This document shows, piece after piece, positions 32,938-43,992 of a stretch of DNA of 64,000 nucleotides. The number at the start of each line of letters is the position of its first letter. Within the stretch, counting starts at the first letter, position 1. Location: positions 32,247,661-32,311,660 of the forward strand of contig NC_043766.1 of the NCBI RefSeq assembly GCF_902148845.1, in the 5' to 3' direction. Source of the DNA: Salarias fasciatus (lineage: Eukaryota; Chordata; Actinopteri; Blenniiformes; Blenniidae). The notes below the pieces were generated by a model. The model had not been told where the DNA came from and searched no databases. It saw nothing but the letters and a program-made list of their open reading frames with translations. The position numbers and the translations under genes were made by a program.

Positions 32938-35900
32938 TGCTGGGCTCTTCTGAGCAGAGTTATGACTCGCTTCATTAAAGAAAATCAAAGGTCATTTCAT
33001 CTCACAAACTCAGTTTCACATTTTCACCCCTTTCTCTTTTATTACACACACACACAAACACACACACACACACAGAGTCACATAGCCTCACACAATGACT
33101 AATTGCTGAATCACAAAGCAAAGAAGTGCTCGGTTAGTTTTCCTGTAAAAACAGATCATAGTTGTTTTATTTTTACTCAGTCCTCTGATGTCTGATCAAT
33201 ACTTCAACAAAAACATGTTTGTCCTCTTCGCAGGCTTTAGTTGAAATAAGCTGAAAAACTGAGTTCTCCCATTCATGTGTGACAATACTGTGAACAGTTC
33301 AGGAACACATGACCTTGAATTAGAAAAGGAAAAAAAAAAAACCTCAGTTAATTAAAAGATGGTGTTAAGATTACTCATCGATGTGACATCCTTCCACATT
33401 AGAGGAATCGATGGTTGTCACTTCGGCTTGTTTCCCTCCCAGTGGTGTACTCGAAAGCCATTGGTAGTTGGAAATTTCAGTCTGTTTCACTGTCGCTCCA
33501 GGATGAACTGATTACACCCGTAATGTCCTCTTTGGGCATACACTGGGAAAAAAAGAGAGAGAATCTCTCTCAATGTTGCGTCACATTTATACATATTTAA
33601 GTTTTCAGTCCATAACATAAAGCATTCATCAGTCAAAAACAGTCGGTTCAAAAGTTGAGTTTAAAGTCATTGTTGAAGTTTCAGCAACTTCCTGCAGCCA
33701 CTGATTTCTGACCAGAGCGTCTCGATCGGGACTCAAACCAGAGAAGGAATTTCCTTTTTGACCTTGTTGGATTTTCTTTCAAAATGAAGTGACATGTAGA
33801 CCAATTTAATACAACTTCTGTGTTAAAATACAGTTTTCAAACTGAAAATAAAGCTGAAAGTGAATAATCACAATAAAAAAAAATCAATCTATCAATCTCG
33901 ATTAATGTGATTAGCTCTCACAGCTAGATATGGTTAGATTCATGTTGTCATTGTGGGTTGTGTGAATTTCGATCAAAACATGAACCTGATTTTTCGATAA
34001 AATGTGTTTAAAGTGAATATTTTCCTGACGGATGTAGATCTGGTTCTGGTTTTGTTCCTGGTTCGTCTCTCAGAGTGACGATTCGCTGTTTTCTTTCTCT
34101 TGACTCCATTTGTGCCGTAAACCAGGAACTTGGCTCGTTCCTGAAGAAGGTGTTTTTGGCCGTAACGTGCCGTCTGTCCTCGCCCTGCCAGGTGAGCGTG
34201 GACGCCGTGCGGGAGCTGGACCGGAAACTCTTTGAGGCGTACATCGAGCGGCGAGCCGACCCCATCGCCGGCTCCCTGGCCCGGCATCTACGCCGGGTAC
34301 TTCGACTGGAGGGACTGCCAGACGCCGTCAGGTAGCCCCGGCCCGCGTGCTATTCCGTTCTCTCCTGAAGTGGAACTTTTCTGAAACGAAATTGCTGAAG
34401 TGATTTAATTCCTCTTGAAACGTTGTCGTATAAACGGGGCCCTGATCCAGTCCGGGCGTCGCAACCTTTATGAGGAAAACACAACATTTTTTTGTCATTT
34501 TTAGAAAACACAGCTCACAACATTTTCTATGAACTTTTACAAAAGAAAAAACAATAATAATTGTGCATTTTGAGTTGTTTGAGGTTTTATGATTTAGAAG
34601 AGTGACTTTTTTTTTCTACATCTTTTTCAGTTTTTCCGATTGTAGATGTTTTCGCTGTTCAGTTTGATCTCTTATCAGAAACTTTTAATAGACCTAGCCA
34701 TTTTTAGTCATTTTAAGTGATTTCATTTAATTAATTATACTTTTTTTCTTTAACCAGGTGAGTTCATTCAGAGCTTATTATCATTCTAAATAACGGCCTG
34801 AGGGGGGTTATTGGGGGTCGAGGGTCATGCTCAGGGAGCCACAGTGAGAAAGAAACCACACACACCCAGGGAGAACATGCAGACTCCACACAGAAAGGCT
34901 CGAGGGTTCAGGGGTTTGAACCGGGACCTTGTTGCGGTGCGGCGAGAGCGCCAACACCACCACGTCCACTTTGTTTCCATTCATTTGCTGTTTTTGTTTT
35001 GTTTTTTTTCCCTCCTTTGTGCCTTTCCAAATGACTTTTCTTTTATTTTTTTTCGCTGTCTTGCCATTTTCCCTTTTCGTGTTTATAATTTTTTTTTTTT
35101 CTGCCCCTTTGTAACCAATCTCCGCCGCGTCTGCTCTCGTCTCCTCCCTCCCACCCAGTCTTGATAAAATGGGGTTTTATGAGCGATGGGGGAAACACCC
35201 GCAGCAGCCACTGACTAGTCCTGGTAAATATCAGCCAGCCGCCGGCGGACCCGCAGCATGGGAACGCTGCGTCTCGGGCCCGATCGGGCCTGCTTGTGGT
35301 CACATGTGTCATGTGTGGAGTACGGCTCTTTGAGGGCTTACTGTAAACGCCGCTCAGATCGTACTGTCCCCCCCCCCCACCCGTCGCAACTCGGTGGCGG
35401 CCTTTGCTTTGAGCTGTAGGTGTGCAGCTTTGTCTCTTTCAAGCACCAGATACTCTCCAAACCCAGGTGAAACCTAAATGTGAATGTGTGGTTTACCTTT
35501 GCACAGGATGTGAAGCAACATGTCAGAGTGTGTGTGTGTGTGTATGTGTGAGCGCCCGGGGAGTGTGTTTTCACATGGGCGACACGGAAATAGAAGCTGA
35601 TCTCCCTGAGCAGCGGGAAGCCCGATCCAGGCTGCTGCTGCCGGCGGCGAGCCGGGTCTGGTTGTGAAAGAGGAACATTCTGGACTCCAAACCGCACTGC
35701 CAGGATCTGATACTTTCACTCTTTGCGTCGGCGTGCGGGCTGCTGCGAGACGTCAACAATCTGGTTTCACTACTTTCTTTTGGGTGTTGCTGGTTCAGGC
35801 GCACCGAGACGCTCCGGGTGGAAACGCCGGCGCGTCGAGAAATGGCCGCGACTCGCGGCGGAGTCACAGGAGAGCGTTCTCTCTTCAGGAGTGTGTCCAT

Positions 35901-37199
35901 GGAAGGTCTGGGACCGTTCGTGACCACCGTGAGGTTGAGGTCTGGACTCTGTTCTGACCAGTCAAACTGGATCCTCCAGCTCTTCATGGACCTGCTCCTT
36001 GTTCTGGTCCGTCTCCAAACCGTTCACTCAAAGCAGAGCGTGAAATGGCCTCTCCCTGAACCGGGGGTCGAGTCCAGCTCCCCAAAAAAAAACAAGCCCA
36101 GGCCCGAATCCGCCATGTTGAGACCCAAACATGAAGCATTTCTACATGAAGGGGAAAAACACACAGCACATCAATTACAAAGTTCTGACTCTTTCAAACT
36201 ACACTTTCCAAACATGCAGACACTTCCTTTCTTTAATTTAGATTCATCTTCAATCTTGTTGAATTGTCAGACTCATAATTCTACTTCAGCCTCGAAGGTT
36301 TTGTTGTTGATTGTTTCTCTGGACTCAGTTCCTGATCTCTTTTCTTTCTTCCTGTGATTCCGTCTCTTTCTCGCAGGAGTCAGGAACTACCTGAAAGAGG
36401 CTCTCGTCAACATCATCACCGTCCATGCTGAGGTACGAACTCACAGGATGTGTTTTTCTACACCGGCGTTTGTTGGGATGTTTGATTTGCTCGGATCAGA
36501 ACATCTCCGATGCAGACGACACTCGGTTCTACATATCAGTGTCACTGAATGACCGCAGCCCGTCATACCCGCTGAGTACAACTCAGTTTTCAGTGCCAAA
36601 GAAGAAAGGTCAAAGGTCAGCCGGCGCTCAGCCACTTCAAAATGTGTCTTCTGCTCTCTGAAGCCGTGACCGGTCCCAGCCTCCTGCCCAGGCAGGCCTC
36701 TCATCCGACACAGGACCAGGTGGAGTCTGGCACACAGGAGAGACCCTGCAAGTCTGAACTGAGGGAAACAAATCCCAGTTTTCAGTTTTGCAGTTTTTTT
36801 CAGTTCAGCTTTATTCATATAGCGCCAATTACAACATACCCGGTAGTCATTTCTCAACATTTTTACAGAGAAAACCCAACAGATCCCGTTTGCAGACAAA
36901 TCTGTCCCAACATGTAAAAATCCAGCTGCCTGAGCTCTTTTACAGGTGTTAACACACACCGAAGATAGAACAATATAAGGACGGCACATGACTCTTCCTG
37001 TTTTCCTTTAAACTTTCCCTCCTTTTCTTCTTCTTTTTTTCACTTTGTGTTTCTTTTCCAATTCTTCCCTCTCAGGTTTTCACCGTCTCCAAGGACCTGG
37101 TTCCCCGGGTTTTGTCCAAAATTGTTGAGTCGGTTGCGGACGAGATGTGTCGTCTCATGCAGTGTGTGTCATCCTTCAGCAAGAACGGAGCTCTGCAGG

Positions 37200-37251
<52 letters not shown>

Positions 37252-37969
37252 GTGTCGGTGGTTCGCTGCTGTAGCCTAAATACTGGTATCAGCAAGTAGC
37301 TTTAAAAAAGTGGTATTGGAGTGTCCCTGCCCGACTTAACCAAATCTCAAACACGTCAGTGTGAAGAACACACTTCCCTTGAAACGCAGGTGAAACGGTG
37401 ACGATTCTTTGTGTTTTGGAGGCCTAGAAAAAAAAACAGCAGTGTGTGTGTTTGTTTGGTTTCCTTCCAGCTTCTTTCATTCAAGTAACCTCAAGTTTAA
37501 ATATTGCGTACTTTAATAACACTTCACCCAAACCTCACCCTCACCTCAGAACACTCCCACATGTCACCCTGATGAGCTCCAACAAGAACTTCAACCCAGC
37601 GAAGTGGGAGTTAGCGTATATATGCATCGAGTGATGAAGACGAGCCTTCTCTGAAGGAGGTTCAGTATAATCGTAAATCAGACTGCAGTCCCGGAGCCCG
37701 ACGCAGAGTTTGATCTGCAGGCCTCTGCTGCAGCTGCCTTCACTTCCTGCTCGCTCTGGGCTTGCCTCGTCCTCGGCGAGAGCGACGCGGCTCCGCCGGG
37801 TTCGGCTGGTGCGACTGACTCGGTCGCTGCAGAACGTTCATCTGAGCATCAGCGAACCAGAACCTTCTAGGTTTACTGTTGCTGGGGATTTCTGCTTGTC
37901 CTTGCGTGTGAGTCCGCTCCCCTTAGTCTGAGTGTGTAAGCAGATGTAGATACCCTGCAATACTCACCT

Positions 37970-38033
<64 letters not shown>

Positions 38034-39744
38034 ATACCACGACCCTGACTCATAAGTGGACCCTCTCGCCCGAGCGAGGGGATTCACCTGTCGTTTCTTC
38101 AATGTCGTATTTCTCCTCTGACACCAACGGCTGTCAGTTGGCGGTGATGGCTGGATTTGATCTTTACCGTTGTTCTCCTCTGTGAACCCTCATCCCGCCC
38201 CGCCCCGCCCATCCTCCACCCATCCAGGCCCGCCTCGAACTCTGCGCCCTGAGGGACGCCATATCCACGTACCTCAACTCTGACAGCAAGTGAGTCCTGC
38301 ACACGCACACACACACACTCACTCACACACACACACACACACACACAGTGCGTTCCCAGAGACAGGAACCCACACACACACACGTGTCCCCCCGCTGATT
38401 TACGGCCGCCAGTGTCACACGGACATAAATCTTCGCAGTCGCACATCCCTCACTGCAGTCCCTATTTATGTTAGTTGGTGGCTTTTGGAGAGGAAGTGAA
38501 AGTAATCTGGTTGTGTCGTGTGCATGCGTTGTGGTGTGTCAGTGGGGCGCTGTGCATGAGTGTATACACCCAGAGACCCGTCCTGAACTGCGTCCTCTGG
38601 CCCTCCGCTGTTCCTCATTAACTGTCTTGACTGTTTTCGCCCGCAGCGCCAGCTTCAAGCTGGCCCTGGACGCCCTGCCTCAGCTGCACAGCGGAGCCGA
38701 TAAAAAGTGAGTCCTCTGATCGGCTGCTCAAGCAAAACAAGGAAAAAACGCGTATGAAGGTCCCGAATTGTGCAAAATTCTCTTCATAACGGCTTTCTGA
38801 TGTGTCCCCTCCGGAGGTAGTGGAGAAAGTCTGACGCCTTCCCTGAAAAACCCTCTGGGTTAGCAGGAGCTAGCGTGAACTACTCGTTAGAAACTTTGAC
38901 AACAAATATAACCGAATTCAGTAACATATTCAGATTAACTGACCCTCCAGGAGCCTCTCCGGCTCTCGGTCAGATTCCGCTTCAAACCGGCGGATCAGCA
39001 GTGTTTCTTCGACATTATATTCGCCGTTCAGCACCTGAAAGCCGCATCTTCTCCAGGGTTGCCAGATCTGACCACCGTTTCCAGTGCAAACACAAACACA
39101 GCGTGCGCTCATCTCTCACATCTTTATTGAACAGAGCTACAGCAAACGTTGACCCTCCTTCAGCAGCAGTCTCCTCCACCGCCGTCTTCTAGAAAGCTTG
39201 TGGTCAGCCCGCACACTCGGCTTCGTCCACAGCGGACGTCCACACCTGTCTTTGATTAACGGACTGGTGGTCAATCTAAGGGTTTCGGTGATTTCTCAGG
39301 TCTGAGCAGCTCCGCGCTTTGGTCTTATCCTCAATTCGTTAACCGCCAAGTCAGTTTGCTTTTCCCCCTCCACACCGTGAATGTGCAGTGGATCTGATAA
39401 CTCAAGGCGTGCAGCGCTACAACTGTTGGGTGGGTTTGTTTGAAAGTGAAAATGCATCGTTCTTGAGTTTTCGCCTCAGAAAAGTTGCATCTTGAGCCAT
39501 GTAGTTGGCACTCGTTTTCCGTACTGAAACATGATCCATCGATTTACAAAAAAACAAAAGAGAACAAAGGAATTTTAAAGTCTTCTCAGCTGATGTTCGA
39601 CGTTTAGCTGATTGATCGGCGCCTAACGCATTTGTTGCCTCTGCTTTCAGGTTGCTGGAGGAGCTGCTGAACAAGTTCAAGAGCAGCATGCAGCTCCAGC
39701 TCACCTGCTTCCAGCCTTCTTCCTACCAGCCTGTCAAGAGATGA
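27468..39744 (+). CDS. exoc2: Exocyst complex component 2 (Sec5), C-terminal half
   Basis: Fifteen exons: 27468-27535, 27612-27767, 27843-27963, 29136-29197, 29912-29992, 30320-30379, 31003-31064, 31149-31214, 32738-32854, 34192-34331, 36377-36432, 37076-37198, 38228-38289, 38647-38706, 39651-39744. They encode about the last 440 residues of the roughly 920-residue Sec5: [85 protein letters not shown], ending YQPVKR. Sec5 is part of the octamer that tethers secretory vesicles to the plasma membrane. The N-terminal Ral-binding IPT/TIG domain is absent, lost at the gap. Four exons are 1-2 bases out of phase (about 27690, 27963, 31195, 34277) while all splice sites are intact, so sequence error is likelier than gene death. 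An AATAAA lies at 40188. Confidence 0.93.
28200..28470. repeat. MITE copy in EXOC2 intron
   Basis: The series 'gttttcatgtgaggccatcagtggg', 'ctgagcagcaaaaaacaa' and 'cacatgacaatgga' resembles the GTTTACATGAC family at 23200-23760. Confidence 0.35.
29520..29660. repeat. (TA)n tract and a 24-bp tandem duplication
   Basis: An interrupted (TA)n stretch at about 29537-29584 is followed by two adjacent copies of AATATAACTGTCAATATTTAG(AAA). Confidence 0.85.
29795..29860. repeat. (TG)n/(CG)n-rich tract
   Basis: An alternating purine-pyrimidine GTGCGTG stretch, a potential Z-DNA former, in the EXOC2 intron just upstream of the exon at 29912. Confidence 0.8.
30447..30560. mobile_element. hAT-like fragment (TAGGGATGCGCCGATACC end)
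   Basis: TAGGGATGCGCCGATACC followed by 'tcgggtctgat' matches the start of the element at 46339-46495. The far end is not recognised here. Confidence 0.5.
31318..31436. repeat. (TG)n microsatellite with TGCG interruptions
   Basis: Long (TG)n array within the EXOC2 intron. Open frames of Cys/Val are artefacts. Confidence 0.97.
31540..31600. repeat. (GAG)n purine tract
   Basis: GAGGAGGAAGAGGAGG-type repeats on the + strand. Confidence 0.85.
32290..32470. repeat. MITE copy (GTTTACACGGGA type) in EXOC2 intron
   Basis: Carries 'gtccgtttacacgg', 'ttcttctgcacatgctcagtag' and 'gtcaggtcctgtag', the order seen in the 23200-23760 element. Confidence 0.45.
32684..32731. repeat. (TG)n array directly before an EXOC2 splice acceptor
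   Basis: About 24 TG units end 6 bases before the exon starting at 32738, so the polypyrimidine tract position is occupied by the repeat. Confidence 0.97.
32863..32936. repeat. (TG)n array directly after an EXOC2 splice donor
   Basis: (TG)n with TGG interruptions starts about 9 bases past the donor at 32855. Together with the array at 32684 it brackets a 117-bp exon. Confidence 0.97.
32960..34191. other. EXOC2 intron
   Basis: Holds a short (CA)n at about 33043-33075. No other recognised feature. Confidence 0.5.
34740..34970. repeat. Dispersed fish repeat ('gggagaacatgcagactccacacagaaag')
   Basis: Contains the series 'gggagaacatgcagactcc', 'gaaccgggacctt' and 'ggcgagagcgccaacaccacc' that I recognise from a common fish interspersed repeat. 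Partial copies of the same core occur near 30900 and 42060. Confidence 0.55.
35880..36010. repeat. Dispersed repeat shared with 51580-51660
   Basis: 'gaggtctggactctgttctgacc' followed by 'cttcatggacctgctcctt' resembles the segment near 51585-51620. It is probably a fragment of a Tc1/mariner-related nonautonomous element. Confidence 0.35.
36795..36905. repeat. Dispersed fish repeat ('tatagcgccaatt' family)
   Basis: Starts 'cagttcagctttattcatatagcgccaatt' and continues with 'gagaaaacccaacag', the order of a familiar teleost interspersed repeat. Confidence 0.55.
37201..37249. repeat. (CA)n microsatellite abutting an EXOC2 donor
   Basis: (CA)n starts 3-4 bases inside the intron after the exon 37076-37198 (donor GTATACACAC). 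Confidence 0.97.
37975..38031. repeat. (CA)n microsatellite
   Basis: Uninterrupted (CA)n in the EXOC2 intron. Confidence 0.97.
38299..38385. repeat. Interrupted (CA)n microsatellite
   Basis: (CA)n with CACTCA interruptions just after the donor at 38290. Confidence 0.9.
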
Positions 39745-40187
39745 ACTCGGTCCACTCCCCTCTGACTCCAGACCTGCCCGCTCTCCCGCCGTCTTATCTG
39801 TGGGCGCTCATCTACTGAGCTTTATCTAATCTCATCAGTTCTCACTTTGTTCGCTCTCACTTCTTAGCGTCACTTTCATTTTGTGCTTTTCTGTAGAGAA
39901 TACTCATCTGATCCCGAATCCGCCACATGAGTTAATTTCATTGTTACTGTGCAGGACAGTCCCGTCTGCCACGGTTATGCTAATCATTCACGGCCACTCG
40001 TGTAGCTCGTAGTAAATGTGCATGTGCCCGATTATTTAGGAGCTCTGCAGTGGTATTCACCTTGCTTGACCTGGAGCGCTTGCTCAGACTGAAATGAGTG
40101 CCAGAATATTAAAAAAAAAAACAGTTGAAAATGAAAAGTTGTTCTACATGTTCTGCATTGTGCCATCTGTGTTACCCAATGAAATAT

Positions 40188-40193
40188 AATAAA
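40188..40193 (+). promoter_or_regulatory. EXOC2 poly(A) signal
   Basis: AATAAA 444 bp past the EXOC2 stop, the first good signal in the 3' UTR. Confidence 0.7.
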
Positions 40194-40214
40194 CGTGAGC
40201 ATTAAGATGATGTT

Positions 40215-42950
40215 GTCTGAAATTAATCTACCGGGTGGAGTTCGTATGCCTCACATACGCCACGGGTTTGGGCTTCGACGGCTCCTGCTATTGGAAGAGT
40301 GATGCTGATGCCAGCGAGCTCCTGGTACCACGACCTCTCACAGTTCCTCCATCTCGTCCAAGGATCCATTTCTTTCTAGAAGAGCTAACGTCCAGATTTC
40401 AGAGCGTCTTCCTCCGCCGCAGCTTCAGCTGCTTTATCACATCACTGCATGCAGCAAGTGTCAGTGACTGAGAGCAGCGGAGATTTTGGGGGTGGGCGTG
40501 AAGTCGGTTGGCATTTGTGTTCAGTTTGGTTAAACCGGCAGGCTGGGTTATTCATCTCTGGAGCTCCAGCCCGCCGGCGGGCCTCCGTCTGCCTGAAGCT
40601 GTGAGGGCGGAGCGGGAGCCCCGCGGGGCGTGTGCCGGGCGGAGGCGCCGTGGTCTGGGCCGTTACTGGGAGTATTGAACGGCCGAGCCGGATCCCTGAG
40701 AGAGGGAGAGAGAGAGCCGGCGGCGTGGGTGAAGGCCTCAGCAGAATGAGGGCTGTGGTCGGTGGCGTCTCCCCTGTTCAGATATGACGGCAGCGAGCTC
40801 GCCGGGTTCAGCGAGGACGGCGCGGCCCGTCTGCGGTCGTAGCTTCGAGGTGCGAGAGGCTCGCCGCTCTTTGAGTAATCATTTTCTGTTTGCCGTCTTC
40901 TTCTTGGTTTCCCATCGGTGTGAAGGGGAAAGCCTCGCGCAGCAGCCCAGAGCTGTTTTGGTTGTCTGCGTTCTAAACTTAGCTCTCCATCCTCCACGGA
41001 TATCATAAAATAAGTTCAAAGCCCCAAACCTTACCCACTCTCCGCCGGCAGTTTACAGTAACCGAGCTGACGGAGGGGAGTTTTTTTTTTTTTTTTTTTT
41101 CTGTTTTGTTTTGTTTTATTTTTCTTCACTCTGCTGCCTTGAGGAGGTGAGAAAGCGTGCGGCGTTTGATCTGCCTGGCATGTGAGTGGGTAAGGAAAAG
41201 GTTGGAGAAGTTTGACACGTCACAGAAAATGTCTTTGAGCAGATTAATTGTAACTGTTCTGGAGGCAGATGTTGTGCAGCTGTCACTCAGAAAAACCGGC
41301 AGGCGTTGCCAGACAACACCGTTTACACACTGTGTGCGTACATATCTGTTCGCAGTCTGTATATCATTCAAACCATCGTCTTCAGTCTGTTTAATGACAC
41401 AACCAGGGTTTGTTTTTTCTCTACATACATTTATAGATATAACCATATTGTTTGTGTGCAAAACAGTCTGTTTCGTTGCACTTTGTTGTTCTTGATGGGA
41501 TGTCAGACAGCCTTTCACGACGCTGCATTTGTGACAAATGACAATAAATTTGAATCCTGACCCTAAAAAGTCACCTTCCATTGCCGCTGTCCTCCCTGCT
41601 GTTAATACTTAGAAATTTATTGCAAAAGGTGATTTGATTTTAAGATTTTATATCTCATCCTCCCTCACTTGCTTTCATTTTTGTATATGTTGTCTTATCT
41701 TGTTCTATTGCATTCTAACCTTAAATTGAAAACATTCGCCTTTTGTTTTGGTGCCCGGTGATGACCATTGAATTATGTTCAGTGTTGTGCAGCTTATTGT
41801 GACTGAGACAATCTGTTAGTTACTAGTTACTCCGTGGAGTTAATTTTCTACGAACCACGAGTAATTCATTACTGATCAGTGGGAGGCTCTTCTTCTAATG
41901 TGGACAGCCGCCGTTGAATCTGCAGCTTTGCCTCGGAGCAGGAGGCAACGCCACGCACACCGTGCAGGTTTACTGGGATGCTTTTGTTGATTGTTGAACT
42001 GGTAGAAATATGAATAACAGGAGGGTCAAACAGACAGTCTGAGGACCAGAAGCAGAAACATGCAAACTCCACTCAGAAAGGTCCAGCCCTCAGTGGGAAA
42101 TCATGAATCCAATGAAACTGCTATTGTGGCTTTATTACATCTAAAATAGTCTTTTTTTTTTTTTTTTTTTAACCTTATTCATCATTATTACATTGTTGGT
42201 TGTGTCTTAGCTCCTTGGCTAGCAGCCATGAAGTCCATGTCATACTGGGCACACAAACAATGCACGAAAGGCCCTGCAAAATCACCTTACGAGTTCTATT
42301 TTTCGTATATATTATCAACTTCATCGTGAATTTAGCATCGTGCAGTCCTTTGGCCGACTGTGATGAACTTAGACTGCTTTTTCAATGAAGCTGCTTGCTT
42401 CCTGTGGATACTTGGTGCAGTATCGGAATTTCTGTTTTCGGTGCTGAAAACTTAATTTTTGATTTGAAAGAATCGTTCAAAGTAGCTTGATCGTGCTGGT
42501 CTCTCTTGGTAAATTTGAAGAGAGTCGCTGAGCTATACGTGAACTTGCGTTCGGATGTTGCACGGCGGTGACAGCGGCTCATTCAGCGACGGACAGATCA
42601 GTCACATGCCGGATTGGTGAAACCTCTATCTGAGACGGCTTTCGCGGTAAAAACTCTACTCTTTTTCCAGGAGTACCCACATGATCAGATTAGCGTCTGT
42701 GGCGGTGAGAGGATGTGTTTTTGTGTCTCCTTCCAAGGAAGTGGAAATAAGCCGCGAGTAGAAGCCAGGAAGGCGCGCCGTGTTCAGGGCAGCGCGGAAA
42801 GCGTGGCCGACCTCTTCCTCTCGCTCCCTCCGCCCCTCCTGATGTCACCGCTTGTTTGTGTTTTGCAGAGTGTTTGATTCAGCCAGCCTCATCCTGCGTG
42901 TGAACCACGCTTCCTGTGCTGACGTTACCCAGAGAGCACGCACAGCCACC
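40215..42950. other. Intergenic region between EXOC2 and IRF4 3' ends
   Basis: Convergent intergenic space with no host exon recognised. A GC-rich patch at about 40550-40860 gives a long minus-strand proline/serine-rich frame without recognisable domains. T-runs lie at about 41082-41100 and 42152-42170. A LINE-like 3' tail (GACAATAAATTTGAATCC) lies at about 41535-41560. Confidence 0.45.
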
Positions 42951-43992
42951 CGGCAGCCACGTCTTACAGTTTTATTAGGAAACGATAAAAATCACAGAAC
43001 ATTCACACTTTCTCAGACCCGATCACTTTTTACAGTTGAAAAAGAAAACTACGTGGTGTTGGAAAGGAAAAAAAACACAGAAGGAACCGAAAAGCTTATC
43101 TAGAAGTGGCTTCCTGAGTTTCTTATAAAAACAGATGAGCACATGACTTCATTCACAATCTGCTGGTAAATGAAGCGATAGTGTCTCCAACATCAACTTG
43201 TACAAGAATAAAATCCACACTGCACTGTGCTGCAGACAGACAGCAGCACTGTATATGCGGGTTTGGATAGATCAGTATCATTTAGCCTTCAGTTACAGAA
43301 GTAATTTATACTTTTATGGCCTCAGTGACTGTGGATAAATGCGCAAGCTCGTTAGCTTGATTAGCACAATGACTGGAAAGAGCTTCCAAATTTATCCGTA
43401 TTATCTCACTCGTCTTACGACTATGTTTTTGTGTTTACATGGGACATTTTCTTGTTTTTGTTTGGATCTTTGGTTGTAAGAATTTTTTTTTTTAGCTAAC
43501 ACTTGTCGGCGAACTGAATTAGCATGTTGTCCTTACAAATCGATCAGTTTTCAACAGTACAATCATCTCCGCTGTCAGTTTCAGATGCATAGTAAGTTTT
43601 AAATTCATTCCTGAGCATTAAACACATCGCACTCGTCTGAAAATGACTCTGCAGCTCTTGTCTTCAGACACGGGTATATATACACAGAGAAACTTTACAA
43701 GGAAAACAAGCAGTGACAGGTCCGTCCTGTCGCGTCCGGCTCCATCGCCGCAGTCCGAGGCGCCGTTCACACGACAGCGTTTCAAGTTAAAACTCATCGT
43801 TGTTGCATTTTCATGTCAACCTTGTTAAAAAAAACTTTGACTTTTGTTTTCAAAAAGTTGCGCTTTCATTGGCTCAGAGCTGTACTGTCGTGTAAACGGA
43901 CACCAAAACAAAAAAACAAACACAAGTTTTGCGTCTTCGCTCTAAGTGGCGGTGTAAACGGGGCCCGGAGCGGCCGGTGAGGGCGCCCCGGT
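42951..43992 (-). other. Probable IRF4 3' UTR
   Basis: Downstream of the IRF4 stop on the minus strand. TTTATT at 42971-42976 (AATAAA on -) is a candidate end. A MITE copy (43755-43965) is inserted in it. Confidence 0.4.
43755..43965. mobile_element. Short MITE of the GTTTACACGAC family, both ends present
   Basis: Begins near GCCGTTCACACGACAGCG and ends near GGTGTAAACGGGGCC, with 'tgtcgtgtaaacgg' inside. It has about 210 bp and inverted ends. It lies 30 bp from the IRF4 stop codon. Confidence 0.55.

Noticed and set aside
40548-41006. 152-residue minus-strand Pro/Ser/Arg-rich frame
   Set aside because: A GC-rich patch with no recognisable domain, splice structure or start context; probably chance.
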